Source: an uncultured Flavobacteriales bacterium (GTDB lineage: Bacteria; Bacteroidota; Bacteroidia; Flavobacteriales; UBA1820). From it: a stretch of DNA of 64,000 nt. The notes beneath the pieces were generated by a model that searched no databases, was not told the origin of the DNA, and saw only the letters and a program-made list of their open reading frames with translations. Position numbers and translations under genes: made by a program. Positions 22,953 to 32,226 of this stretch are shown one piece after another; position 1 is the first letter of the stretch, and each line of letters opens with the position of its first letter. The DNA is taken from positions 1 through 64,000 of the forward strand of contig CAUHQV010000006.1 in assembly GCA_959608625.1 (NCBI GenBank). The letters are read 5' to 3'.

Positions 22953-23915
22953 ATGAGACGAACGATACTGACCCTTTTGATTGGCCTGTCCGGCGCCTGT
23001 GTATTCGCCCAAAGCACTTCCCAGGCCTACAAAGACTATATCGAAAAATACAAGGACGTAGCCGTCCGGCAAATGCAGGCCGAGCGCATCCCGGCCAGCG
23101 TCATCATGGCCCAGGGGCTTCTGGAATCGGCGGCAGGCAAGAGTTACCTGGCCGTGAACGCCAACAACCATTTCGGCATCAAATGCACCCCGGACTGGAA
23201 AGGCAAAACCATCCTGAAAGACGACGACCGCAAGAACGAATGCTTCCGGAAATACGAACACGCCGAAGAATCCTACCGCGATCATTCGGCTTTCCTCAAG
23301 CGCGACCGTTACGCCTCGCTGTATACGCTCGAACCCACCGATTATAAAGCCTGGGCGAAAGGCCTGAAAGCGGCCGGATACGCGACCGACCCTCTTTATG
23401 CGGAAAAACTCATCCGGCTGATCGATACTTATTCGCTGCATACCCTCGACATCCAGGGCGCCCCCGGTATCGTGCCGCCCGGAGAAACGGCCGTAGCGGA
23501 CGGATCGGCGCAATCGGTGGTGGTAGCCGGCGACCCCAACGCCATGTTCCGCCATGCCAACAAAGGCATGCTGTATGCCGTAGCCTTCCCGGGCGATACG
23601 CCGCTGACGATTTCGGAACGATTCAAAGTGCCGTTGAAAAAGATACTGGATTACAACGAACTGCGCTACGATTCGCAGCTCATCCCCGGCCAGTATGTCT
23701 TCCTGGTGAAGAAAAAGACCAGCGGAGCGGAAGATTTCTATACCGTACAGCCCGGCGACACGATGTACCTCATCGCCCAAAAGACCGGCATGACGGTGGA
23801 ATCCCTCTACAGCAAGAACCGCATCAAAGCGGGCGAACAGCCGCCGGTAGGGGCCAAACTGTACCTGAAGCGCAATATCCCGCGCCGCCTGGCGACCAAT
23901 CCGTACAACATCTGA
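22953..23915 (+). CDS. secreted GH73 glucosaminidase with LysM domain
   Basis: This 320-residue exported peptidoglycan hydrolase has a signal peptide (MRRTILTLLIGLSGACVFA). A glucosaminidase (GH73) domain (~25-165) carries the catalytic Glu in MAQGLLESAAGKS (~58). It has the YRDHSAFLKRDRY and GYATDPLYAEKL segments typical of FlgJ/LytG-like enzymes. A LysM-like segment at ~205-250 and a clear LysM (FYTVQPGDTMYLIAQKTG, ~268-312) bind glycan chains. It would cut between N-acetylglucosamine and N-acetylmuramic acid in the periplasm. It lies 28 bp after lspA and ends at a strong terminator. Confidence 0.9.
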   Translation: MRRTILTLLIGLSGACVFAQSTSQAYKDYIEKYKDVAVRQMQAERIPASVIMAQGLLESAAGKSYLAVNANNHFGIKCTPDWKGKTILKDDDRKNECFRKYEHAEESYRDHSAFLKRDRYASLYTLEPTDYKAWAKGLKAAGYATDPLYAEKLIRLIDTYSLHTLDIQGAPGIVPPGETAVADGSAQSVVVAGDPNAMFRHANKGMLYAVAFPGDTPLTISERFKVPLKKILDYNELRYDSQLIPGQYVFLVKKKTSGAEDFYTVQPGDTMYLIAQKTGMTVESLYSKNRIKAGEQPPVGAKLYLKRNIPRRLATNPYNI

Positions 23916-23927
23916 TACTGAACGGAA

Positions 23928-23969
23928 AAAACCAAAAGGCCGCTGTATCTACAGCGGCCTTTTGGTTTT
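23928..23969. terminator. strong bidirectional rho-independent terminator
   Basis: A 20-bp perfect inverted repeat (23928-23947 with 23950-23969) carries A-rich and T-rich ends. It separates the convergent glucosaminidase (+) and patatin-barrel (-) genes. Confidence 0.92.
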
Positions 23970-23981
23970 CCTGAAAAATCC

Positions 23982-26291
23982 TCAGAATGTATACCCGGCG
24001 GAGAAAAACACGCCGAAATTGGACCCTGTTTTCTTGTCCGGGGAATACGTTCCCACCAGTTGGAGCTTGCCGATCGGGGTTCCGATACTGTAACCCGCCC
24101 CCATTCCGCTGATCTTTTCATACTTGGCCTTGAATGCAGACCTGTCGGCACTGGTAAGGCCGTAATTGTACGCCGCGAAGATATACTGGTTGCGTCCGGG
24201 GGAATACTGTAGTTTCACACTGGCCTTTATCAGGTTGTTTTGGCCGAGGTCGGTGGTCGTTTCGTCGTTGTTCCACATGAAAGGCAAGCCGTAGAATTGC
24301 ACGTAATTGAACGGCATCGTCGAGCGGACCCCGCCCGGGAAATACCGGTATGCGAACGGCAGTTTCCCGCTCATCGACAACCCGGCGTACCCGCCTACGG
24401 TCAGCGCAAAATACTTTGACAGGCGGATGGATTGTTCCACTTCGGCGGTAATGAACGAAGGGAAATCTCCCCGGGAAGGTTCTACGATATAATCACCGGG
24501 TTTCGCTTTGGGCGAAAGGAGTATTTTGTACATCGCGTTGAAATAAAACCCGCGCGTGGGGAAAAACTTATCGTCCCGCGTATCGCCGGAGAAATACACG
24601 TTCGGGGAGAAAAAATACGTGTTCTCAAAATTGAGGGAACCCGCACCCACGTAACTGAAATTGTCTATCGACGATTTCATGTAAAGGTACTCCACGCCCA
24701 AGCCTACGGTATATTTTTGGTTGATGATAGTCTGGGCGTATATATTGGCCTGCACGTAATCGCTGGCAATATCGGTGCGGAGTTTAAAGGGGATCTGTTC
24801 GCCCGAACCGCCGATAATATCCATGAAATTAGTCTGGGTTGTCAGCCGGCCGACTTTGAAATTGACCCCCAGCGAAGGGCGGGATCCGTTGTCTCGGAAC
24901 AGGGACATCCACAGCGAGGGACTTTCACCGATCACCAGATCCGTTTCGAAAATACTCCGGCGCAGGATGTTATTGATCCGCAGGTTGAGCAGCAGGTTGA
25001 TCCCATACAGTCGGTCGTACCCCCAGCTCACTCCCACATATTGGTGTACCGGATTTTCGACCACGATCAGGTTCAGTACATGCCGGCCGGGGGCCGAACC
25101 CTTGCGCAGCCGGTAATACACATTCTCGAAATTGTCCGTGGCATAAAGCCGTGACACAGCACGGTGGATATCGTCCAGCGTGACGCTATCCGGAAAATCC
25201 TTGTCGAAGCGACCCATAAAATACTCTTTCGTGTACTCCCGGGTGCCGGATATTTGCAAGTCCTCTATCAGGAAGCCTTCCGTAGGATTCACCTGCGGGC
25301 GCGTTCTCTCGGGGATATCGCACCCTTTCTGCATTTGCGCAATCTTGTCCAAAACGGCAGCCTGCGCTTCGGCGGCGATGACCCCCCGCTCGTAAATACT
25401 GTCCGCCGCATCGAAGCTCATCACATTGAACTCGGCGATATCCGGCTTTATTTCCAGGTCTACGTTTTTACGCTGTGCTTCTACGTTGCGGACGATCTGA
25501 AACCCGATGATCTGGTCGAGAATGCCCACGATCGAGCCCAGTTTTTCCGACGAGGAAAGACCCGAGTTGATATTGATACCGATCACGATATCGGCGCCCA
25601 TTTCCCGCATCTGGTCTACCGGATAATTATCCAGCACGCCCCCGTCCACATATACGGTAGAATCTATCTCGAACGGGGTAAGCAGCGAAGGGAACGTCCC
25701 GCTGGCCCGCATAGCCTCGGGCAGATACCCTTTGTCCAGTTTGACCGACGTCCCGTGGGACAGGTCGGTCGCTTTGGCGAAATAGGGGATGTACAGGCTG
25801 TCGAAATCGGTCACATCATGGACCGGGACGGTCCAGTCCGCAAACATATTGATGATATTCTGTCCGTGCGATATGGCCGAGGGAAATTGTAGTTTGAATT
25901 TTTTCATACCCAGGCGGAACCATATCCGGCCTTCGGTCTGCTTGTCATAGTACAGGCGGTACTGCCTTTCGGCCTTGTCCTGCACCAGTTTCATCATATC
26001 GAAGTCCTGGATGAGCGAATCGATCTGCTCGGTCGTCCAGCCCGCGGCATAAAGACCGCCCACGATAGCCCCGATGGACGTACCCCCTATGTAGTCGATG
26101 TGGATACCCGCATCCTCGATGACTTTGATAGCTCCCAGGTGTGCGAAGCCTTTGGCCCCGCCGCCGGACAGGACGAGCCCCACTTTGGGACGCTTCCCGT
26201 GCATCGTAGTATCCGCCGGATTGGCAAACCCCTGTATGCACGCCAGCAATCCCACCGATAAACAGAGCAGATATTTGAAGTTCTTTTTCAT
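23982..26291 (-). CDS. patatin-like phospholipase with POTRA and C-terminal outer-membrane barrel (PlpD/type Vd-like)
   Basis: The 769-residue precursor has a signal peptide (MKKNFKYLLCLSVGLLACIQGFA). The patatin domain (~35-290) has oxyanion loop GGGAKG (44-48), nucleophile Ser72 in GGTSIGAIVGG and catalytic Asp in VDGGVLDNYPV (~214). A POTRA-like region follows (~320-400), then a BamA-type 16-strand barrel to the C-terminal GYTF. This architecture is that of PlpD-like type Vd autotransporters, with a lipolytic domain exposed or held in the periplasm. It is the last gene of an ACT-protein/radA/patatin run (24 bp after radA). Confidence 0.9.
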   Translation of the reverse strand: MKKNFKYLLCLSVGLLACIQGFANPADTTMHGKRPKVGLVLSGGGAKGFAHLGAIKVIEDAGIHIDYIGGTSIGAIVGGLYAAGWTTEQIDSLIQDFDMMKLVQDKAERQYRLYYDKQTEGRIWFRLGMKKFKLQFPSAISHGQNIINMFADWTVPVHDVTDFDSLYIPYFAKATDLSHGTSVKLDKGYLPEAMRASGTFPSLLTPFEIDSTVYVDGGVLDNYPVDQMREMGADIVIGININSGLSSSEKLGSIVGILDQIIGFQIVRNVEAQRKNVDLEIKPDIAEFNVMSFDAADSIYERGVIAAEAQAAVLDKIAQMQKGCDIPERTRPQVNPTEGFLIEDLQISGTREYTKEYFMGRFDKDFPDSVTLDDIHRAVSRLYATDNFENVYYRLRKGSAPGRHVLNLIVVENPVHQYVGVSWGYDRLYGINLLLNLRINNILRRSIFETDLVIGESPSLWMSLFRDNGSRPSLGVNFKVGRLTTQTNFMDIIGGSGEQIPFKLRTDIASDYVQANIYAQTIINQKYTVGLGVEYLYMKSSIDNFSYVGAGSLNFENTYFFSPNVYFSGDTRDDKFFPTRGFYFNAMYKILLSPKAKPGDYIVEPSRGDFPSFITAEVEQSIRLSKYFALTVGGYAGLSMSGKLPFAYRYFPGGVRSTMPFNYVQFYGLPFMWNNDETTTDLGQNNLIKASVKLQYSPGRNQYIFAAYNYGLTSADRSAFKAKYEKISGMGAGYSIGTPIGKLQLVGTYSPDKKTGSNFGVFFSAGYTF

Positions 26292-26315
26292 GGGGTACGG
26301 TATTAGCTGGTTATT

Positions 26316-27689
26316 TTAAGCGAAACACAGTTTTATCAGTTGCTCGATCCGTTCGATCGGCATCACGCGGATAGAAGGATAAGCCGCCGGTTTCACTTTG
26401 TTGTAAGCCGATACGAAAACGATGTCGAAGCCCAGTTTTTGTGCCTCGGCGATACGTTGTTCGATGCGGGTGACAGGGCGAATCTCCCCGGACAACCCCA
26501 CTTCGGCCGCGAAACAGGTCTTTCCGCCTAGGGGAATGTCCTGATCGGAAGACAGCACTGAGGCGACCACCGCCAGGTCGAGGGCGGGATCGTCCACCCG
26601 GAGGCCTCCCGTAATATTGAGAAAGACATCTTTAGCCGCCAGGCGGAACCCGGCGCGTTTTTCCAGCACAGCCAGCAACATATTCAGCCGGCGCGTATCG
26701 TACCCGGTAGACGTGCGCTGGGGCGTTCCGTACACGGCGGAAGAAACCAATGCCTGTACTTCTATCAGGATAGGCCGGATACCCTCCAGGGTCACCGCAA
26801 TACTGTTGCCCGAAAGGGAGGAATTGTGCCCCGATATGAGCGCCGACGAAGGGTTTTCCACCACCTCGAGCCCGGCCGCAGCCATCTGGTAGATACCTAT
26901 TTCATTAGTAGAACCGAAACGGTTCTTTTGTACCCGCACGATGCGGTACAGGTGGTTACGGTCGCCTTCGAACTGGAGCACCGCATCCACCATGTGTTCG
27001 AGAATCTTCGGGCCGGCCAGCGTACCGTCCTTGGTGATATGGCCGATCAGCACGACCGGCACGCCGCTCTCTTTGGCATACCGCAAAAGTTCGGCCGCAC
27101 ACTCCCGTATTTGGGTCACGCTCCCGGCCGAAGCCTCGGCACGGGACGTATAGAGGGTCTGGATCGAATCCACCACCACCATCCGGGGTTTCACAGAAGC
27201 TATATGGGAAAAGATCGCATCGGTATTGGTCTCCGACAAGACAAAGCAATCCTCGTTGTCAATACCGATCCGGTCGGCCCGCATTTTTATCTGTTCCGCC
27301 GATTCTTCGCCCGACACGTACAAAGTACGCAATCCTCTGGCCTTCAAAGCAATTTGAAGCATGAGAGTGGATTTTCCGATACCGGGCTCTCCGCCTAACA
27401 ACATCAACGAACCGGGCACGATGCCCCCGCCGAGGATCCGGTCGAATTCCATATCGGCCGTGGAGATACGCCGCTGGGCGGAATACTCCACCTCGCGGAT
27501 ATTGAGCGGTTTCGCATCGCGTTTGCGGTCGTCCTGTCCCAGGCTCCACGCCGGGGCATTGGAAGGGGCGGACGAAACGGCCATTTCGGTAATGGTATTC
27601 CACTGGCGGCACGAAGGGCATTGCCCGTACCACTTGGGGTATTCCATCCCGCAGTTTCCGCACACGAATACGGTCTTGGTCTTAGCCAT
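26316..27689 (-). CDS. radA: DNA repair protein RadA
   Basis: The 457-residue RadA/Sms is a RecA-like helicase that promotes branch migration in recombination. The N-terminal zinc finger (C10, C13, C24, C27), Walker A GEPGIGKST (~100), the RadA-specific KNRFG motif (~256) and a C-terminal Lon-protease-like domain (AEVGLSGEIRPV) are all present. The start is ATG 27687-27689, 4 bp after the ACT-domain gene, and the patatin gene follows 24 bp downstream. Confidence 0.96.
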   Translation of the reverse strand: MAKTKTVFVCGNCGMEYPKWYGQCPSCRQWNTITEMAVSSAPSNAPAWSLGQDDRKRDAKPLNIREVEYSAQRRISTADMEFDRILGGGIVPGSLMLLGGEPGIGKSTLMLQIALKARGLRTLYVSGEESAEQIKMRADRIGIDNEDCFVLSETNTDAIFSHIASVKPRMVVVDSIQTLYTSRAEASAGSVTQIRECAAELLRYAKESGVPVVLIGHITKDGTLAGPKILEHMVDAVLQFEGDRNHLYRIVRVQKNRFGSTNEIGIYQMAAAGLEVVENPSSALISGHNSSLSGNSIAVTLEGIRPILIEVQALVSSAVYGTPQRTSTGYDTRRLNMLLAVLEKRAGFRLAAKDVFLNITGGLRVDDPALDLAVVASVLSSDQDIPLGGKTCFAAEVGLSGEIRPVTRIEQRIAEAQKLGFDIVFVSAYNKVKPAAYPSIRVMPIERIEQLIKLCFA

Positions 27690-27693
27690 GTTT

Positions 27694-28353
27694 TTAGGCG
27701 ATATTCAGGCGTTTGACTACCGAGAACGCTTTGTCGATATCGTCCTGGGAAACGATCAGGGTGAATTCGTTGGTAGTGGAAACCACTTCGAGCAGGTTAA
27801 TGCCTTCCCAGGCCACTTTTTTGAAGATGTAGTAGTACAATCCCGAACAGTTGGAATTGTCCTCCGGCAGTTTGACCGTGATGGACGCCAGTTTCGGGGC
27901 CTTAGAGATCAATTCTTCTCCCCGGAAATAATCGTCCACATACTCTTCCGCCGTATTGGACAGAATGATGGTGGTCTCGTACACGCCCTGCGAATAGGTG
28001 TAAAAGATCTCTTTGGCATTACCTATTTTGTCGAGCAGCTGCCCCTGCCGCACAATGAGCGTAGGGGAATTGCGGAATGTGTATTTCACCAGGTTGGAAC
28101 GCACCGTAATGTCGCCCAACGATCGGATAATCAGACGAATGCGGTTTTCCAGTTCGAATTGCAGGATCGGATGTATCCGTTTAATGGCCATGATAATGGC
28201 CCCCTCGCGGACTTCCTTTTTCAAGGCGGCTTCTATATCGGGCTGCAGGGCGCGGGCGAGCGACGAAATATTGATCAGGTCCTGCGCGAGGGCCTCTTCC
28301 AGATAGGGCTTTTCCTTGATCAGGTTTTCCACTACGGATGATATCGATTTCAT
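27694..28353 (-). CDS. ACT-domain protein, possible regulator linked to aspartate kinase
   Basis: The N-terminal part (1-75) of this 219-residue soluble protein is helical. The middle has strand-rich segments (RLIIRSLGDITVRSNL). The C-terminal third (~150-219: ASITVKLPEDNSNCSG, then GINLLEVVSTTNEFTLIVSQ) matches the second ACT repeat of aspartate kinases, where allosteric amino acids bind. There is no kinase domain. The gene is divergent from lysC with a 118-bp shared promoter region, and radA follows it. A role in amino-acid sensing is inferred from domain and position only. Confidence 0.7.
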   Translation of the reverse strand: MKSISSVVENLIKEKPYLEEALAQDLINISSLARALQPDIEAALKKEVREGAIIMAIKRIHPILQFELENRIRLIIRSLGDITVRSNLVKYTFRNSPTLIVRQGQLLDKIGNAKEIFYTYSQGVYETTIILSNTAEEYVDDYFRGEELISKAPKLASITVKLPEDNSNCSGLYYYIFKKVAWEGINLLEVVSTTNEFTLIVSQDDIDKAFSVVKRLNIA

Positions 28354-28386
28354 GGCAATATTTTGTTGTTTTTGTTAAATATGTAA

Positions 28387-28454
28387 CAAAGATAAAAATT
28401 ATTATACAAATAAGTTAAAGGCGTTTAAAATTTATTTATTCTGCATTAATTTTG
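28387..28454. promoter_or_regulatory. divergent promoter region, ACT-protein gene / lysC
   Basis: The minus strand carries TATCTTTG (28387-28394) 34 bp before the ACT-protein ATG. The plus strand carries TAATTTTG (28447-28454) 18 bp before lysC. The -33 elements are weak. The region is AT-rich compared with its surroundings. Confidence 0.6.
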
Positions 28455-28471
28455 CCGCAAAACATTGAAAA

Positions 28472-29809
28472 ATGGACAACAACAAGATGAAAGTATACAA
28501 GTTCGGCGGCACATCGGTCGGTTCCGCCAAAAGGATGGGGGAAGTGGCCCGGATCATCGGCGACGACTCCGCCCCGAAGATCGTCGTGCTGTCCGCGATG
28601 GCCGGTACGACCAACGCACTGGTGGAATTGTGCGACCTCTGCTATGCCGAAAAGGCTTCGAAAGCGCACAAAAAAGCGGAAGAACTGTACCAGAAATACA
28701 TCGGGGTGGTAGACGAACTGTATCGCACCGACCAGGGGAAACAGCGTGCCCGCGCTTTCATCGACGCCAAGTTCGACGCCCTGGCCGGCTACCTGACGGA
28801 TTATTTCGTCATCCAGGACGAAAAGACCGTCCTGTCGTTCGGTGAACTGATCTCCACGGAACTTTTCCATTATTACCTGGGGGAAAACGGGGTAAAATCC
28901 GTCCTGATCCCGGCCCTGTCGTTCATGCGCACCGACCGCCTGGGCGAACCGGACATGTACTATATCGGCCAGAACCTGCAGGCCAAACTCGACGCCAACA
29001 AAGGCGTCGACCTTTTTATTACACAGGGATATATCTGCCTCAATGCCTGGGGCGAAGTGGACAACCTCCAACGGGGCGGCAGCGACTACACCGCCACTAT
29101 CGTCGGGGCGGCCATCAAAGCCAAGGAAGTGCAGATATGGACGGACATCGACGGGCTGCACGAGAACGATCCCCGGGTGGTGGAAGGCACGGCCGCCGTC
29201 GAGATGCTCTCGTACAGCGAGGCGGAAGAACTGGCCTATTTCGGGGCCAAAATACTCCATCCGCTTTGCGTGATTCCGGCCCATAACGCCGGCGTACCGG
29301 TCTGGCTGAAATACACGCTCGACCCCAAAGCGCACGGCACCCTTATCTGCGCCGATTACGGGAAAGGTGGAGTGAAAGCCATTGCGGCCAAGGACGGCAT
29401 CATCGCCATCAAGGTTCAGTCGGCCCGGATGATGATGGCCTATGGTTTCCTGCGGCGTATCTTCGAAATATTCGAGCGCTACCGCACCCCGATAGATATG
29501 ATCACCACCTCCGAAGTAGCCGTATCCCTGACCATCGACGACGACAATTACCTTTCGCGTATCGTATCCGAACTGCGCGAATTCGGGATCGTCTCGGTAG
29601 ACAAAGACCAGACCATCGTTTCGGTCGTGGGGCACGACATTGTGGAAGACCCGCGCAGCATGGATATTTTTGCCGCCCTGAAAGAACAGCCGGTGCGGAT
29701 GATCTCCTACGGGGGCAGCCGCAACAATATTTCCATCCTGATCGACACTACCGCCAAAAAAGAGGTTCTCAAATGCCTAAGCGACCGTCTTTTCAATAAA
29801 AAGAAATAA
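28472..29809 (+). CDS. lysC: aspartate kinase (monofunctional)
   Basis: This 445-residue enzyme phosphorylates aspartate, the first step to lysine, threonine and methionine. The kinase signature KFGGTSVG starts at residue 10, and the conserved GGSDYTATIVG (~205) and WTDIDGLHENDPR (~221) motifs follow. Two ACT repeats occupy the C-terminus (~310-440) for feedback control. There is no homoserine dehydrogenase fusion. ATG at 28472 is taken as start; an in-frame ATG at residue 6 is an alternative. It has its own -7 box at 28447-28454 and a terminator at 29829. Confidence 0.94.
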   Translation: MDNNKMKVYKFGGTSVGSAKRMGEVARIIGDDSAPKIVVLSAMAGTTNALVELCDLCYAEKASKAHKKAEELYQKYIGVVDELYRTDQGKQRARAFIDAKFDALAGYLTDYFVIQDEKTVLSFGELISTELFHYYLGENGVKSVLIPALSFMRTDRLGEPDMYYIGQNLQAKLDANKGVDLFITQGYICLNAWGEVDNLQRGGSDYTATIVGAAIKAKEVQIWTDIDGLHENDPRVVEGTAAVEMLSYSEAEELAYFGAKILHPLCVIPAHNAGVPVWLKYTLDPKAHGTLICADYGKGGVKAIAAKDGIIAIKVQSARMMMAYGFLRRIFEIFERYRTPIDMITTSEVAVSLTIDDDNYLSRIVSELREFGIVSVDKDQTIVSVVGHDIVEDPRSMDIFAALKEQPVRMISYGGSRNNISILIDTTAKKEVLKCLSDRLFNKKK

Positions 29810-29828
29810 GCGGCCGGAAATTCCGGAA

Positions 29829-29862
29829 AAAAGAAAGCGCGCCAATAGGCGCGCTTTCTTTT
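29829..29862. terminator. bidirectional rho-independent terminator
   Basis: A 15-bp perfect stem (29829-29843 with 29848-29862) has a 4-nt loop, with A-rich start and T-rich end. It lies between convergent lysC (+) and the cysteine desulfurase gene (-). Confidence 0.92.
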
Positions 29863-29881
29863 ATGCTATAATAGTTAAAAC

Positions 29882-31063
29882 TTAGCTTATTTTCCGGATC
29901 ACACCTACGGCCGCATCGATTTCCTCCGGGGTATTGAAGCGTCCTATCGATATACGTACCGAAGGACACCCGGGCATATCATCGCTGTCTTTGTACATTT
30001 CCTCCAATACGGCAGAGGGCTCCGGCGCTCCGGCCATACAGGCGCTCCCGGCCGAGACTTCCACTCCCTCCATATCCAGGGCCAGCAGAACGATGGACGG
30101 GTCTTTCCGCACAGGCAGGGTCACGTTCACTATCCCCGGCAGGCATCCCTCTTTTTCCCGGCACAGTCCGTTGAAACGAATACCCGGCACAGCCTTTTCC
30201 AGCCCCAGGACGAGCCGTTCTTTCAGCCCGCGGACATAGACTGCATCTTCTTCCGCCCGCTCCGCACAGATACGCAAAGCGCATGCCATGCCGGCGATCC
30301 CCGCTACGTTCTCCGTACCGGAGCGCATCCCGCGCTCCTGTTGTCCGCCATGCAGGAACGCCGGAAGACTTCCGGCCTGTTTTATATACAAAAATCCCAC
30401 CCCTTTGGGTCCGTGGAATTTATGGGCCGACGCCGACAGGAAATCCACCGGGAGGGCCGCCAAATCGATTGGCACACGGCCCACTGTTTGCACGGCGTCC
30501 GTATGGTAAAGGGCCCCGTAGCGATGACAAAGCTCTCCAACGGCATGAATATCGCACAGGTTGCCTGTTTCGTTGTTGGCATGCATCAGGGAGACCAGTG
30601 TAGGCTTATCCGAGGCGGCCAGCAGGCTTTCGAGTTCCGGCATCGACAGGCGCCCTTCCCGGTCGAGGCCCACATACATTATCTCAACCCGGTTGTCGGG
30701 CGTAAAACGGGCATTACCCTGTTCGATCGCCTGTAAGGTGGAAGTCACCGCATGATGTTCGGCCCGGCACGAGAGGATGCGCCGTATCCCGGCCGCACGT
30801 GCGCCTTGTAAGACTGTATTATCGCTCTCGGTGCCTCCCGAAGTAAAAATGATCTGCGAATGGTGCGCCCCGAGCGCCTGCGCGATCTCCCGGCGGCCTT
30901 GTTCGGCTGCCGCCTTAGCCTGGTGTCCGTCATGGTGCGCGGACGAGGGGTTGGCAAACGTGTCGTATAGCACCTGGCCCATTGTGAGTATCACTTCGGG
31001 CAGGGGGCGGGTGGTAGCCGCATTATCGAGGTATATGTGGCGGCGGTGTGGTTCTTTTTCCAT
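29882..31063 (-). CDS. cysteine desulfurase (NifS/IscS type)
   Basis: This 393-residue PLP enzyme removes sulfur from cysteine, giving alanine and an enzyme persulfide for Fe-S clusters or tRNA thiolation. The N-terminal YLDNAATTRPLPEV, the PLP-Lys in SASAHKFHGPKG (~214) and the persulfide Cys in SAGSACMAGAPEPS (~341) are all present. Class I (NifS/IscS) is indicated by the HKFHGPKG motif and the extended Cys loop. There is no iscU, iscR or mnmA neighbour, so which pathway it serves is unclear. It faces lysC with a shared terminator. Confidence 0.92.
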   Translation of the reverse strand: MEKEPHRRHIYLDNAATTRPLPEVILTMGQVLYDTFANPSSAHHDGHQAKAAAEQGRREIAQALGAHHSQIIFTSGGTESDNTVLQGARAAGIRRILSCRAEHHAVTSTLQAIEQGNARFTPDNRVEIMYVGLDREGRLSMPELESLLAASDKPTLVSLMHANNETGNLCDIHAVGELCHRYGALYHTDAVQTVGRVPIDLAALPVDFLSASAHKFHGPKGVGFLYIKQAGSLPAFLHGGQQERGMRSGTENVAGIAGMACALRICAERAEEDAVYVRGLKERLVLGLEKAVPGIRFNGLCREKEGCLPGIVNVTLPVRKDPSIVLLALDMEGVEVSAGSACMAGAPEPSAVLEEMYKDSDDMPGCPSVRISIGRFNTPEEIDAAVGVIRKIS

Positions 31064-31141
31064 AAAAAATACGTTTCAAAGCATCCGAACAGGCAAAGTT
31101 TATTTATTTAATCCCGTTTTTGCAAGAAATTCCGTTTTTTA

Positions 31142-31172
31142 TTTGTTTTCAGCGGAACTATTTATAACTTTG
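31142..31172 (+). promoter_or_regulatory. Bacteroidota-type promoter of rpmE2
   Basis: TTTG (31142-31145), 19 bp, then TAACTTTG (31165-31172): a near-ideal match. The transcript would start near 31177 and give a leader of about 105 nt. The leader begins with an imperfect stem (31176-31184 with 31194-31202, one mismatch). Confidence 0.8.
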
Positions 31173-31280
31173 CGGCCTCTTGGGATTTCCACCCCCAAAA
31201 GGTTCCAGACTCTGAAGAACGATCCGACCAATCTTCCAAAGAGCGTAAAACAGAAGAATAAAAAGAAGATACTGAATAAA

Positions 31281-31514
31281 ATGAAAAAAGGTATTCATCC
31301 TGAAAATTACAGACTTTGCGCATTCCGCGATATGTCCAACGGAGAAACGTTCATCACGCATTCCACGGCCGACACCAAAGATACGGTGGAAATAGACGGG
31401 GTGACCTATCCGCTGATCAAGCTTGAAATCTCCTCCTACTCACACCCTTTCTACACCGGAAAGGTGAAACTGGTGGATACGGCAGGACGTGTGGACAAAT
31501 TCCGCAAGAAATAA
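31281..31514 (+). CDS. rpmE2: 50S ribosomal protein L31 type B
   Basis: This 77-residue protein starts MKKGIHPENYRLCAFRDMS and carries the L31 signature SSYSHPFYTGK. It has none of the CxxC zinc ligands of type A L31, so it is the zinc-free type B form. The frame is open far upstream, but the L31 N-terminus and the promoter at 31142-31172 fix the ATG at 31281. It is monocistronic with a strong terminator. In other bacteria such leaders sometimes bind ribosomal protein; I cannot show that here. Confidence 0.95.
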   Translation: MKKGIHPENYRLCAFRDMSNGETFITHSTADTKDTVEIDGVTYPLIKLEISSYSHPFYTGKVKLVDTAGRVDKFRKK

Positions 31515-31556
31515 GGTATCAAATAATTCCTTTTCTACGGAAAAAACGCGCCTTAC

Positions 31557-31598
31557 AACACAAAAGACCCGGACTTACAAGTCCGGGTCTTTTGTGTT
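31557..31598. terminator. strong bidirectional rho-independent terminator
   Basis: A 20-bp perfect inverted repeat (31557-31576 with 31579-31598) with A-rich and T-rich flanks lies between convergent rpmE2 (+) and coaE (-). Confidence 0.92.
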
Positions 31599-31613
31599 TA
31601 CCCTATTAGCTGT

Positions 31614-32216
31614 TCATAAAATAGCTGCCATATAAAAAAGGGCGTCCAGCCAGACGACCTCCCGTTCTTTTTCTTCGAAGTCAATGGGCGAGATCACGAT
31701 GTCGGCCCGGGCCGCCCTTTGTTCATCGGTCATCTGGCGGCCCATCCGGGCCCGGACGGCTTCTTCGGATAACCCGTCCCTTTGGGCTACACGCTCTATC
31801 CGGATATTTTCGGGGATACACACCGCTACGGTAGCGTCGCAGCGTTTGTCCCCCCCGGATTCGAAAAGGATGGCCGATTCCAGGATCACATACGGCGCCT
31901 GTACGCATAGGCGCCAATGTTCGAAATCCATATAAGTAGCCGGATGGACGATCGCATTGAGTTTACCCAGCAACGCGGCATCTAAAAATACCCTCTCGGC
32001 TACATACCGGCGATCCAACTGCCCGTGGACATACGCCTGTTCGCCCAGCAGGTTCTTGATATTCTCCACCAGGATATGGTCGGTGTTCATCAACTCTTTC
32101 GCGCGCTGGTCGGCGTAATAGACCGCAGCCCCCCGCTTTTCGAACATGGAGGCCAATGTGCTCTTGCCGGAGCCTATGCCCCCGGTAAGCCCCACGGTAT
32201 AGATAGTTCCTTTCAT
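31614..32216 (-). CDS. coaE: dephospho-CoA kinase
   Basis: This 200-residue enzyme phosphorylates the 3'-OH of dephospho-CoA, the last step of CoA synthesis. The P-loop GLTGGIGSGKST occupies residues 9-20. The LID-region residues QRDGLSEEAVRARMGRQM are typical of CoaE. ATG at 32214-32216 is preferred over a TTG three codons upstream. It lies 10 bp downstream of the YbbR-like gene, a Bacteroidota arrangement, and ends at the shared terminator with rpmE2. Confidence 0.94.
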   Translation of the reverse strand: MKGTIYTVGLTGGIGSGKSTLASMFEKRGAAVYYADQRAKELMNTDHILVENIKNLLGEQAYVHGQLDRRYVAERVFLDAALLGKLNAIVHPATYMDFEHWRLCVQAPYVILESAILFESGGDKRCDATVAVCIPENIRIERVAQRDGLSEEAVRARMGRQMTDEQRAARADIVISPIDFEEKEREVVWLDALFYMAAIL

Positions 32217-32226
32217 TCGGCGCAAA

